The notes under the pieces were generated by a model. The model worked only from the letters and a program-made list of their open reading frames with translations, was not told where the DNA came from and did not search any database. This document shows, piece by piece, positions 38,324 to 46,287 of a stretch of DNA of 64,000 nucleotides (position 1 is the stretch's first letter; every line of letters starts with the position of its first letter). This DNA is from Chloroflexi bacterium GWB2_49_20 (GTDB taxonomy: Bacteria; Chloroflexota; Anaerolineae; Anaerolineales; Villigracilaceae), in contig MGMF01000014.1 in the NCBI GenBank assembly GCA_001796335.1, positions 195,982-259,981 on the forward strand. The letters run 5' to 3'. The position numbers and the translations under genes are program-made.

Positions 38324-39484
38324 ATGGATATAAGACAAAGTCTAACCACTCGATTTGATAATTTTGTTGCAGCGATGAAAGGTGAGCCTTCCTGTGTTCC
38401 CATTTTTGCGCAGATTCATGATCATGCAGCCAAATTAGCTGGTGTATCCATTTACGATTTTTTTACGAATCCCAAAACGTTCGTGGACACAACTATTCTT
38501 GCAAGTGAATATTACCAATTTGATTTTCCTCGCTTAATTTACGATGGATATAACATTGAAGCTGAAGCCCTTGGCGCAAAAATTGTTTTTCCAAATAATG
38601 CAATCCCTGATATCGATCGCGTAGAACCGTTAATTAAACAACCCAGTGATCTGGCTAAATTAATACCACCTGATCCTTATTCATCTGGACGAATGCCTTT
38701 CGTACTTGAAGCGAATCGTCGTTATGTTGAAGTAACCGGTTTGGCACCTAACCTGACCTACTGTGCACCGCTTAGCCTGGCCATACAAGTTCGTGGATAT
38801 ACCAACTTGATTATGGATATCTACAAACGTCCTTCGTTTGTCCATGAGTTGCTAGTGTTTTTAACAGAGCAAGTTCTCATACCCTGGGTGAATATTCTAA
38901 GGAAGGAGGCTGGGGGAAATTTATTGGTATTGGGTGCTGATGCCTGGGCTTCTCCGCCAAACTTTTCTATTGAAATGTTAGAGGAGTTTGATGTACCTTA
39001 TGTGCTGAAGATAAAAGAAATTTGTGGAACTGGGTCTGCAAGTGGGTGGTGGGGCGACAGTAAAATCAAAGATCCCCAGCGATTAATTGACCTGAAAGCA
39101 AAGGTACCACCTGGTTACCTTTATGGATTTGATCCTGACCCCAATGTTTTGGGTCCTGAAATATATAAAAACACTGCTCTACAGCACAATCTTCCACTTG
39201 CTCTTGGGATTGATGCTGGGCTCCTGTGTGATGGCCCGGTTGAAATACTAACCGAACGAATAAGACGATATATTAAAATTGGTGCACCAGGAGGAAAGTT
39301 CTTTATCTTGCTGAACAGTATACCTGCCATTACTCCCCCAGAACATATTCATTTAGCCGTAAAAGCTGTACATACATTCGGAAAATATCCTATTGAAGAT
39401 CTAGATAAAAATTTTGTTTCTCCAACTCTTGCGCCGGCTGAGAAATGGACTGATTTTATCGCTCGAGTAGGGCTGCTGGAATGA
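38324..39484 (+). CDS. Uroporphyrinogen-decarboxylase-family protein
   Basis: 386 residues, 48 bases after livF. The overall UroD/MtaA/CmuA barrel is recognisable (ATG then TRFDNFVAAMKGEPSCVPIF; a TYCAPLSLAIQVRGYTN region; GIDAGLLCDGPVEILTERIRRYIKIGAPGGKFFI; TPPEHI). Corrinoid methyltransferases of this family hold zinc with His-x-Cys and a distant Cys; here the first site reads EICG and the distant one NSIP, so the metal site looks altered. It is not in a haem operon, so a role in the catabolic pathway (methyl transfer or decarboxylation) is more likely than haem synthesis. The reaction is unknown. Confidence 0.75.
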   Translation: MDIRQSLTTRFDNFVAAMKGEPSCVPIFAQIHDHAAKLAGVSIYDFFTNPKTFVDTTILASEYYQFDFPRLIYDGYNIEAEALGAKIVFPNNAIPDIDRVEPLIKQPSDLAKLIPPDPYSSGRMPFVLEANRRYVEVTGLAPNLTYCAPLSLAIQVRGYTNLIMDIYKRPSFVHELLVFLTEQVLIPWVNILRKEAGGNLLVLGADAWASPPNFSIEMLEEFDVPYVLKIKEICGTGSASGWWGDSKIKDPQRLIDLKAKVPPGYLYGFDPDPNVLGPEIYKNTALQHNLPLALGIDAGLLCDGPVEILTERIRRYIKIGAPGGKFFILLNSIPAITPPEHIHLAVKAVHTFGKYPIEDLDKNFVSPTLAPAEKWTDFIARVGLLE

Positions 39485-39805
39485 TTGATAGCCTGACCAT
39501 AAGTGGAATTTTTTTATTCAACAGAGATTTGAAAAGCCATATATGTTCCCAGACCCCAATAAGCTTACCCGGATCCTTCATCGTAGCTGGATAGAGATAT
39601 CGCTGAAGAAATAACGATTATTAGCTCAGGAAATAACGACAAACGGCGTTGATAAACTATCCAAAATGGACAAACATTGATCATTTATTATTAAGTTTGT
39701 TATTTTCACGGTAAGTAATTTACTTGCACAGCGGTTTGATAAGTGATTTGGAATGCAGGTTTTGAATCTAATTATATTAAATGATTTGAAACATTGGAGA
39801 ATTTT
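39485..39805. other. Intergenic region before the CoA-ligase pair, with a 22-bp-period direct repeat
   Basis: About 320 AT-rich bases. The decamer GAAATAACGA occurs at 39608-39617 and again at 39630-39639, two helical turns apart, as expected for a site bound by a dimeric activator such as the AraC-type regulator upstream. No gene is seen. Confidence 0.4.
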
Positions 39806-40942
39806 ATGTTTCTACGCGAACATCAAGCAAAATTTATTTTAAGCAGCTTTGGGATTTCAATACCAAAGGGACACATTATCACAAAGGTTGAAGATATTTG
39901 TATTGCGAGTACTAAATTAGGTAAAGAAACGGTTTTAAAAGCCCAGGTACCAGTCGGCGGGCGTGGAAAAGCTGGAGGTATAAAGTTCGCTTCTTCAGAG
40001 AAAGAGGCTGAGGAATGTTTGCGAACTATGTTAGGGAGTCAACTAAAGGGATACCCGGTGACAGAGGTGTTGATCGAAGAAACCTTGGATATTCAAGCAG
40101 AGTATTATGTTGGAGTCATTACTGATACAGTTAAATCTTGTCCTTTGGTTATTGTTAGTACTCAAGGAGGAATGGATATCGAAGAGGTCGCACGGGAAAG
40201 CCCACAAGCAGTCGTGAGAATTGCCGTAGATCCATATTTCGGTTTAACTGATTATCAAACCCGCTTTCTTGTCAACCGGGCTGGATTTGAAAAACCAATA
40301 AAAGACAAAATTGCCAAGTGGCTACAACAACTCTATCGGGTCTATTGGGAAACGGATGCTCAATTGGTAGAAATCAACCCATTGGTATTGACCGCTGATG
40401 GAAATCTTGTTGCTGCAGACGCGAAGATGGTTATTGATGACAATGCTCTATTTCGTCACTCGCTGATAAGCGAGTTGCGTGTATTGAGCGAACCCGAACT
40501 GAAAGCAGAAACTGCCAATATCAATTATGTTCCACTGGACGGCGAGATTGGTATTATCGGAACCGGTGCTGGAATGGCGATGGCAATTATGGATCAAGTT
40601 GCCTTTTTTGGGGGAAAACCTGCGAATTTTATGGATGTAGGTCCTGGAATCAATAACGGTGGTGGTCGCGTGGGTCTTGATATCCTTTTACGGCGTCCAG
40701 AGTTGAAAGGAATTCTTATCAGTGGATATTCTGGCGGACGATTAGAATTATTTGCCAGCGATATTGTGGCTACATTAGCGGAGCATGTGACTGCCAAGTT
40801 GCCTATCGTTGTGCGCCTGCAAGGGATCAACGATGATGAAGCACAAGAAATTCTTCAACAGTGTCCTTATGAAAATTTGCATTTTAGCCAGGGTTTTGAT
40901 GAGGCGGCATTAAAGATAGTTGAATTGAGCAAAAAGGAATAA
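39806..40942 (+). CDS. Succinyl-CoA-synthetase-beta-like acyl-CoA ligase subunit (ADP-forming)
   Basis: 378 residues from ATG 39806 with GGAGA five bases ahead; a TTG 12 bases upstream overlaps that site. ATP-grasp domain with LREHQAKFILSSFGI, KAQVPVGGRGKAGGIK, EINPLVLTADGNLVAADAK and the C-terminal CoA-ligase half GTGAGMAMAIMDQVAFFGGKPANFMDVGPG. It pairs with the next gene. The island context suggests activation of a carboxylate other than succinate, for example malate, citramalate or hydroxymethylglutarate. Confidence 0.88.
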   Translation: MFLREHQAKFILSSFGISIPKGHIITKVEDICIASTKLGKETVLKAQVPVGGRGKAGGIKFASSEKEAEECLRTMLGSQLKGYPVTEVLIEETLDIQAEYYVGVITDTVKSCPLVIVSTQGGMDIEEVARESPQAVVRIAVDPYFGLTDYQTRFLVNRAGFEKPIKDKIAKWLQQLYRVYWETDAQLVEINPLVLTADGNLVAADAKMVIDDNALFRHSLISELRVLSEPELKAETANINYVPLDGEIGIIGTGAGMAMAIMDQVAFFGGKPANFMDVGPGINNGGGRVGLDILLRRPELKGILISGYSGGRLELFASDIVATLAEHVTAKLPIVVRLQGINDDEAQEILQQCPYENLHFSQGFDEAALKIVELSKKE

Positions 40943-40964
40943 TTTCCTAAAAAGAAGAGGCATT

Positions 40965-41846
40965 ATGAGTATTTTAGTAAATCGGGAAACGAGGTTAATC
41001 GTCCAGGGCATAACTGGACGATATGGAAATTTCTATAGTCAGAAATTCTTAGATTATGGCACCCATATAGTGGCTGGAGTGACTCCAGGCAAAGGGGGAA
41101 TGTCTATTCACGAAATACCCGTTTTTGATACTGTAGCAGAAGCATTACAGGAATATCAAGCTGATGCTTCGATTATATTCGCCCCGGGATCGGTAGCAAA
41201 AGACGCTATTTTGGAAGCTGTGGATTCTGGAATTAAGTTAATCCTTTGTATAGTTGATGGCCTACCAGTACGTGACGTCATGGTGGTAAAACGACGTCTG
41301 CGTGAAAGCCAGACAATCCTAATAGGACCAAATACACCAGGTATCATAACTCCCGGAGAATTTCTAGCTGGATTTATGCCTGCTCACGCCTTCAAGCCGG
41401 GAAAAGTTGGAATAGCATCACGAAGTGGAACACTCACTTATCAGACCGCTGATTTGCTTTGTAAAAATGGTGTTGGTCAATCTACCGCACTTGGAATTGG
41501 CGGGGATCCAATTGTGGGTTTTGGTTTTATTGACGCACTTTCTTACTTTGAAGCCGATCCTGCGACAAAGACGATTCTATTGATTGGTGAGATCGGTGGC
41601 ATCCAGGAGGAACAAGCAGCAGCATTCATTAAGGAGAAGGTTACGAAACCTGTAATTGCATTCATAGGGGGAAGAATGGCTCCACCTGGAAGCAAAATGG
41701 GACATGCGGGGGCAATTGTAAATGAAGGACGAGTTGGGAATTTCGCGTCCAAGCTGGCTGCCTTTGAAGCTGTAGGCGTACCGGTAGCAAAACTACTTTC
41801 CGAAATACCGGGATTGGTAAAGAAATCTCTTGTGAAAGGATTTTAA
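40965..41846 (+). CDS. Succinyl-CoA-synthetase-alpha-like acyl-CoA ligase subunit
   Basis: 293 residues, 22 bases after the beta-like gene. Rossmann CoA-binding domain (VQGITGRYGNFYSQKFLDYGTHIVAGVTPGKGG), LIGPNTPGIITPGE, and the phosphohistidine loop GSKMGHAGAIV, whose His carries the phosphate between ATP and the acyl group. Full length for SucD, so the enzyme should be active. Forms a heteromer with the preceding product. Confidence 0.88.
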   Translation: MSILVNRETRLIVQGITGRYGNFYSQKFLDYGTHIVAGVTPGKGGMSIHEIPVFDTVAEALQEYQADASIIFAPGSVAKDAILEAVDSGIKLILCIVDGLPVRDVMVVKRRLRESQTILIGPNTPGIITPGEFLAGFMPAHAFKPGKVGIASRSGTLTYQTADLLCKNGVGQSTALGIGGDPIVGFGFIDALSYFEADPATKTILLIGEIGGIQEEQAAAFIKEKVTKPVIAFIGGRMAPPGSKMGHAGAIVNEGRVGNFASKLAAFEAVGVPVAKLLSEIPGLVKKSLVKGF

Positions 41847-41851
41847 TCAAA

Positions 41852-42796
41852 ATGGATTGTAAGGTCTTACCCTCCCAGGTAACCGTTATTGAGGTTGGTC
41901 TAAGAGATGGTTTGCAAATCATTGATCAAAAAGTTACAACAGAAGATAAACTTCGATTATTAATGTCTTTAATAGAAACCGGATTAAGTGATCTCGAGGT
42001 GACCTCCTTCGTGCATCCCAAAGGTGTTCCCCAACTTTCAGATGCCGAGGAGTTGCTTCTGGCGGCTCCTCGGGATACTGGTGTAAATTACTGGGCGTTA
42101 GTACCAAATGAAAAAGGTGTAGAACGTGCTGTGAAATGCCAGTTGAATGGCATTTCAGTGGCGCTCTCGGTAAGTGAAAGTCATAATCTAGCGAACATGC
42201 GGATGAGTACGGAGGAAAGTATCGCCCGTATTCCTCGCATGGTAAGTTTAGCATGGGAGGCGGGATTAAATGTGCGGGCTGGTATTGGAACATCCTTTGG
42301 TTGTCCATTTGAAGGGAATGTACCACCAGATCGTGTCATAGAGATTATTTCTCGATTTGTTGACTTAGGTGTGGATAATATCCTGCTTGCTGATACGACA
42401 GGAATGGCTGATCCAATAAAGGTAACAAAACTATTACAGAAGGTAAGATTTGCGTTTCCTGAAATAACACTGGCTGTCCATTTCCATAATACAAGAGGGG
42501 CAGGCATGGCCAATGTTTTGGCAGCACTACTTTCCGGAATTACCATCTTTGATTCGTCAATTGGTGGATTGGGGGGATGTCCATTTGCACCAAATGCAGC
42601 AGGTAATGTATGTACGGAAGATATGGTAAACATGTTTCATCAGATGGGAATTAACACGGGAATTAATATTGATAAACTCATCACATCAGCTCACCTTGCA
42701 CAAGAAATTTTAGGGTTTGAGTTGCCAGGTCAAGTGATGAAAGCTGGACCAACAGATCAACTTCACCCTTTGCCACATAGGGAAGTTCCCGGTTAA
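41852..42796 (+). CDS. HMG-CoA-lyase-family (HMGL-like) acyl-CoA lyase
   Basis: 314 residues, five bases after the alpha subunit. TIM barrel with EVGLRDGLQ (metal and catalytic Arg-Asp), EVTSFVHPKGVPQLSDAEE, the metal-binding VHFHNTRG and the cysteine loop GLGGCPFAPNAAGN, all present as in HMG-CoA lyases. These enzymes split 3-hydroxy-3-methylglutaryl-CoA or close analogues into acetyl-CoA and a ketoacid. Next to a CoA-ligase pair, the likely flow is uptake of a 3-hydroxy-acid, CoA activation, then cleavage. Confidence 0.87.
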   Translation: MDCKVLPSQVTVIEVGLRDGLQIIDQKVTTEDKLRLLMSLIETGLSDLEVTSFVHPKGVPQLSDAEELLLAAPRDTGVNYWALVPNEKGVERAVKCQLNGISVALSVSESHNLANMRMSTEESIARIPRMVSLAWEAGLNVRAGIGTSFGCPFEGNVPPDRVIEIISRFVDLGVDNILLADTTGMADPIKVTKLLQKVRFAFPEITLAVHFHNTRGAGMANVLAALLSGITIFDSSIGGLGGCPFAPNAAGNVCTEDMVNMFHQMGINTGINIDKLITSAHLAQEILGFELPGQVMKAGPTDQLHPLPHREVPG

Positions 42797-42889
42797 TATT
42801 CCTATTAACGAGTGCACTCTATATACATGGAAATATGCCGGATACAACACTTTAATTCCACGTGTGGTGGTTTCTAAGTGAGATTTTGA

Positions 42890-43241
42890 ATGGGGTTCTT
42901 AAACGTCTTTGGTCAGGGGCGAATTCCCCTCCGTTACAATTCAAGCAAGTGTAGTTCCCAGGCTCTTTAATTAACTAGTAGCAATCACCCTATCAGAATT
43001 GATATATGTTGTACCAATGGTCTTATCGGTTATCATTTTCTATTTCTTCAACTCATAATCCGGAGATCGCAGGTTTAGAACTAAGCAACATAGTCTGGCC
43101 GAAGACTTCTATTTATAAATAGGTAACCATGGCAATACTTGACGAAACCCGCAGTTTCAATTAGATTCTAAAAGGTAATTCTTTTGTTCCGTATTTTTTT
43201 CTGAATTCAGGAAAGGGTGTGGTTCGGAACAGATTCGCTTG
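42890..43241. repeat. Repeat B, copy 1 (right end of module 1)
   Basis: About 350 bp, a partly conserved relative of 52940-53283. It begins with a sequence like the 3' half of a tRNA (AGGGG...CCCCT then TCCGTTAC), continues with patchy similarity, and has a 56-bp core identical in both copies (43131-43186). It ends GATTCGCTTGGGGTC directly against repeat A2. It fills the gap between the lyase gene and A2 and encodes no protein. Confidence 0.8.
43139..43167 (+). promoter_or_regulatory. Promoter-like pair in repeat B1
   Basis: TTGACG, 17 bases, TAGATT, reading rightward, within the perfectly conserved core. The same pair recurs at 53179-53207. Confidence 0.4.
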
Positions 43242-43513
43242 GGGTCACTCGCGTCAGATATAACCAGTCAGAATTTCGCGAATATTGAGGAGTTCCTGGC
43301 TGGTTTGCGTTTTGAGCAGAGGTGGAAATTAGAGGGATTGCCAGTCACCCTCAAAGTGAGTTCTAGGTGATATATTTTTACCAAACATTATCCCTATTAG
43401 TAGAACTCAATAATCACATATCTGTCAAAGAGGAGTCCTCTATACCTGTTACAGCCATCATATATACCCATTATACGAAAAACGACAGAAATGGTAAGAA
43501 ACTTGTGGTTAAA
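43242..43513. repeat. Direct repeat A, copy 2 (left end of module 2)
   Basis: 272 bp matching 29509-29780 with three substitutions and no gaps (offset 13733). It starts at the same GGGTCAC core. Here the internal short frame stays open a little longer and runs into the end of the ADP-ribosylglycohydrolase gene on the other strand, which is not taken as evidence of coding. Confidence 0.95.
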
Positions 43514-43527
43514 AAAGCCAATTATGA

Positions 43528-44526
43528 TTATGGATTATCAATCACTGCAACCAATTGCTTTGCCTGCATTGTCAGATCAAAATGATTAACCTGCTCCAAC
43601 AAGTTCAACCAAGAATTCGGGAATGCTGAAGACCCTTTCCAAGCTCCGCAAACAGCGCCAGCGATCGCCCCGATCGTATCAGTATCCCCGCCAATATTAG
43701 CGCACAAGGTAACTGCCTGCACCGGGTCACCTTGTGCCAGTTTCACGATACCAAAAGCTACAGCAACTGACTCGGCTACCAGGAGGTCAACCCCGATAAA
43801 GTTATAAAGTTCATCTAAGGCTTCTTCTGTACTTGAAGCTTGATTTACCAGATGTAATGCGAGGAAGATGCGTTTCTCCAGGGATGTTCCCCAGACGATA
43901 TGGCCAAGTTGAGCGCCAAGCAGAGCGCCTTTTAGGGCTGCCTGCAATACCGACTGTAAACTTGTGTTGGGCAGGAACGCTTGGGATACAGCGCAAGCGA
44001 CTGCGCCGGCGCCAGCAATGGCAAGATTGGTGCCATGGGTAGGGAGGCTGATTAAATAAGCCGTTTCCAACGCGGCCTGTATATCTCCTGGATGCAACAG
44101 GCCAGCGATCGGTGCGCGCATGGCGGCCCCATTGGTTCGTCCTTCCCACCCCGCCTCTTCAAGAGCCCTCCCTTGTTCCAATAATTCCAAAGCCCGGAGC
44201 GTGCTTGGACCAACAATATGATCAAATTCTGCCCCTAAAGATTTTTTCCATTCTATTAGCGCATTGGCGATTATCTGTGAAGTAATGTGTCCATTATTCT
44301 GTACAACTGTCCGTACAATAGCCAGTGCCTGACCTGTATCATCTGTTATACACCCAGCAGGCATATCAGCATGAAAATGATCTTTATGAGGAGCTAGGAA
44401 GCGATCTACCCATCCATATTGGGTTTTGATCTTTTCGGGGGTCATAAATTCGGTTGGCATTCCAAATGCATCGCCACTAGCCAACCCCAGTAAACAACCA
44501 AGGATGCGATCTTCTATATCATCCAT
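43528..44526 (-). CDS. ADP-ribosylglycohydrolase family protein (DraG-like)
   Basis: 332 residues. All-helical ARH fold with the metal-binding motifs at the start (GLASGDAFGMP), GCITDDTGQA (the D-D-T metal triad) and ANIGGDTDTIGAIAGA near the C-terminus. Family members hydrolyse N- or O-ribosyl bonds in ADP-ribosylated proteins, ADP-ribose or small ribosides. It is the last gene of the cargo 2 operon, 6 bases after the PfkB kinase, which favours a role on an imported riboside rather than on a protein. The stop is 15 bases from repeat A2. Confidence 0.85.
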   Translation of the reverse strand: MDDIEDRILGCLLGLASGDAFGMPTEFMTPEKIKTQYGWVDRFLAPHKDHFHADMPAGCITDDTGQALAIVRTVVQNNGHITSQIIANALIEWKKSLGAEFDHIVGPSTLRALELLEQGRALEEAGWEGRTNGAAMRAPIAGLLHPGDIQAALETAYLISLPTHGTNLAIAGAGAVACAVSQAFLPNTSLQSVLQAALKGALLGAQLGHIVWGTSLEKRIFLALHLVNQASSTEEALDELYNFIGVDLLVAESVAVAFGIVKLAQGDPVQAVTLCANIGGDTDTIGAIAGAVCGAWKGSSAFPNSWLNLLEQVNHFDLTMQAKQLVAVIDNP

Positions 44527-44532
44527 TGATAT

Positions 44533-45471
44533 TTACTCCAAAGGATAAGAAGATATAAAAAGATCCAACTGTTTACGGGAGGGCAATCCGCTTCGAGCAC
44601 CGGGGTGGCCTATTTTGATGGCAGCCGCGGCACAACCGTAACGAATGGAATCCTTTAATGAGTCACCCAAAAGCAACCCTGCGATCAACCCGCCTGCCAG
44701 CGCATCGCCAGCTCCTGTAGTATCCACGACAGAGTCAACCGGAAATATTGGAAGAAGGAAGAATTGTTCTGCATTAACACAGATAACCCCCTGTTGACCC
44801 AGGGTGATCACCACGTTTCGCGCACCCCTTGCGAAAAATTCCCTAGCTGCCAACTCTGGGGGATAATCAGGCAATAGACTATTAGATTCACTTTGATTGA
44901 GTAAAAGCACATCAACTTCAGGTAATACTCCGATAAGAGACTCCAATCCTTTCGAAGCAATTATCCCGCCCGGGCTATAGACCAATATACTTCTTTGTGT
45001 ACGGGCAATTCCCGCTGCGAATTGAAGAATATCGTGTCCTACATCAGTTAAATAGAACAGGCGCGCCCTTGATAAATATTCATAATCGAGTTCTTCGTGG
45101 TTCTCAACTGGACCCGCGCCTCCAAAAGCAACAATGCTGCGATCGCCGAAAGAATCAATGGCGATAAAACAAATCGCTGTGGGAAGGTCATGAACAATGC
45201 GGCATGCAACAGTATCAACTTTTTCGTGAACGAATTCATTAAGGAGGGTCTGCCCATTCTCATCAGAACCAATTCGAGCAATGAATCCAACCTTCAAGCC
45301 CAACCGTGAAACTGCGACCGCCACATTTGCACCTGCCCCGCCTGGCTGCATCTCAACATTGCGAGCCAGTTCGATGCTGTCCCTGGCAGGCAGATGATCG
45401 ACCCAGGCCAGGATATCCATCGCAGCCGCACCAATTACGACCGCGTCCAGATCAGGCGCGAATGGGGTCAC
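44533..45471 (-). CDS. PfkB-family carbohydrate kinase
   Basis: 312 residues starting with GTG at 45471, overlapping the EcfT stop (GTGA). Ribokinase fold: AWVDHLPARDS, GGAGANVAVAVSRLG, and the catalytic DTTGAGDALAGGLIAG. It phosphorylates a sugar or nucleoside; ribose or a riboside is plausible next to an ADP-ribosylglycohydrolase. The substrate cannot be fixed from sequence. Confidence 0.88.
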   Translation of the reverse strand: MTPFAPDLDAVVIGAAAMDILAWVDHLPARDSIELARNVEMQPGGAGANVAVAVSRLGLKVGFIARIGSDENGQTLLNEFVHEKVDTVACRIVHDLPTAICFIAIDSFGDRSIVAFGGAGPVENHEELDYEYLSRARLFYLTDVGHDILQFAAGIARTQRSILVYSPGGIIASKGLESLIGVLPEVDVLLLNQSESNSLLPDYPPELAAREFFARGARNVVITLGQQGVICVNAEQFFLLPIFPVDSVVDTTGAGDALAGGLIAGLLLGDSLKDSIRYGCAAAAIKIGHPGARSGLPSRKQLDLFISSYPLE

Positions 45472-46286
45472 TGTCCGCTTCCGAGTAACCCTAACTGTAA
45501 AACGCCAAAGCCAAATATGCGCAACAAGATACTGAAAACCAGGAAGACTGCCATGCTGATCAAGATGACCTTATCGGAACGCTTCATCTTTAACTCTCGT
45601 ACGAAGGTTCTCGGTGTGTAAGGGTCATACGCTCTGGATTCCATGGCGATACTCAAATCGCTCACGATCTTAAGCGCCCGCAGGGTTAATGGAATGATGT
45701 ATGCTGTATGTTTGCGAAAGCGGGTTATCAAACCACCTTTATCAAATTCTGTGGCCCTTGATCTCTGAGCCTCCATAATGGTGGAGTGTTCAGACTGGAA
45801 TTGAGGAATCAATCTCAGGATGATCCCGATCACCATCGAGAACACCATTGACACCCGCAACCCGTATAAGCCGGTGATGATATCGCGGGTGGGAGTTGTC
45901 ATTGCGACGATCAGGAAAGCAAACAGAACCGAAGTGATGCGCAAGGCCACAGACAAACCTTTCAGAACGCCATAATCTGTCACTGACCAGCCAAAAACAT
46001 GAAACAAGGGGACGCCCTCATTCCGAAGAAAAATAGTCCAGATTACCCAGCTTGTCAGGCCGACATAAATTCCGAGCTTTCCGGCATTGACCACTTTACC
46101 CAAGGAAAGACCGCCCGCAATGGAGGCCAGCAATAAAGAGGCCATGGTGAAGGATTGAAAGACGGGGTCTGTGAACACCATGATCATGGCGAATACCCAT
46201 AGAATGTACAAAAGCTTAATGCGCGGGTCGATCCGCGAAAGAAATGACTCATTACCTTCATAAAAAGAAGTTCGAATCGATGACAT
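45468..46286 (-). CDS. ecfT: ECF transporter transmembrane subunit EcfT
   Basis: 272 residues from ATG 46286, which follows the ATPase stop by one base and has GGGAG in the end of that gene; an in-frame ATG further upstream would overlap the ATPase by 40 bases. Five or so helices and the Arg-containing coupling motifs (AQRSRATEFDKGG and SDLSIAMESRAYD), the usual Ala-Arg-Gly/Ala type. It links the ATPases to the S subunit in the energy-coupling module. Confidence 0.87.
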   Translation of the reverse strand: MSSIRTSFYEGNESFLSRIDPRIKLLYILWVFAMIMVFTDPVFQSFTMASLLLASIAGGLSLGKVVNAGKLGIYVGLTSWVIWTIFLRNEGVPLFHVFGWSVTDYGVLKGLSVALRITSVLFAFLIVAMTTPTRDIITGLYGLRVSMVFSMVIGIILRLIPQFQSEHSTIMEAQRSRATEFDKGGLITRFRKHTAYIIPLTLRALKIVSDLSIAMESRAYDPYTPRTFVRELKMKRSDKVILISMAVFLVFSILLRIFGFGVLQLGLLGSGQ

Positions 46287-46287
46287 G

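Noticed and set aside
43367-43585. Short plus-strand frame (72 codons) at the end of repeat A2
   Set aside because: The same frame is cut by a stop in copy A1 and it runs into the antisense of the ADP-ribosylglycohydrolase gene; no ribosome site or family.
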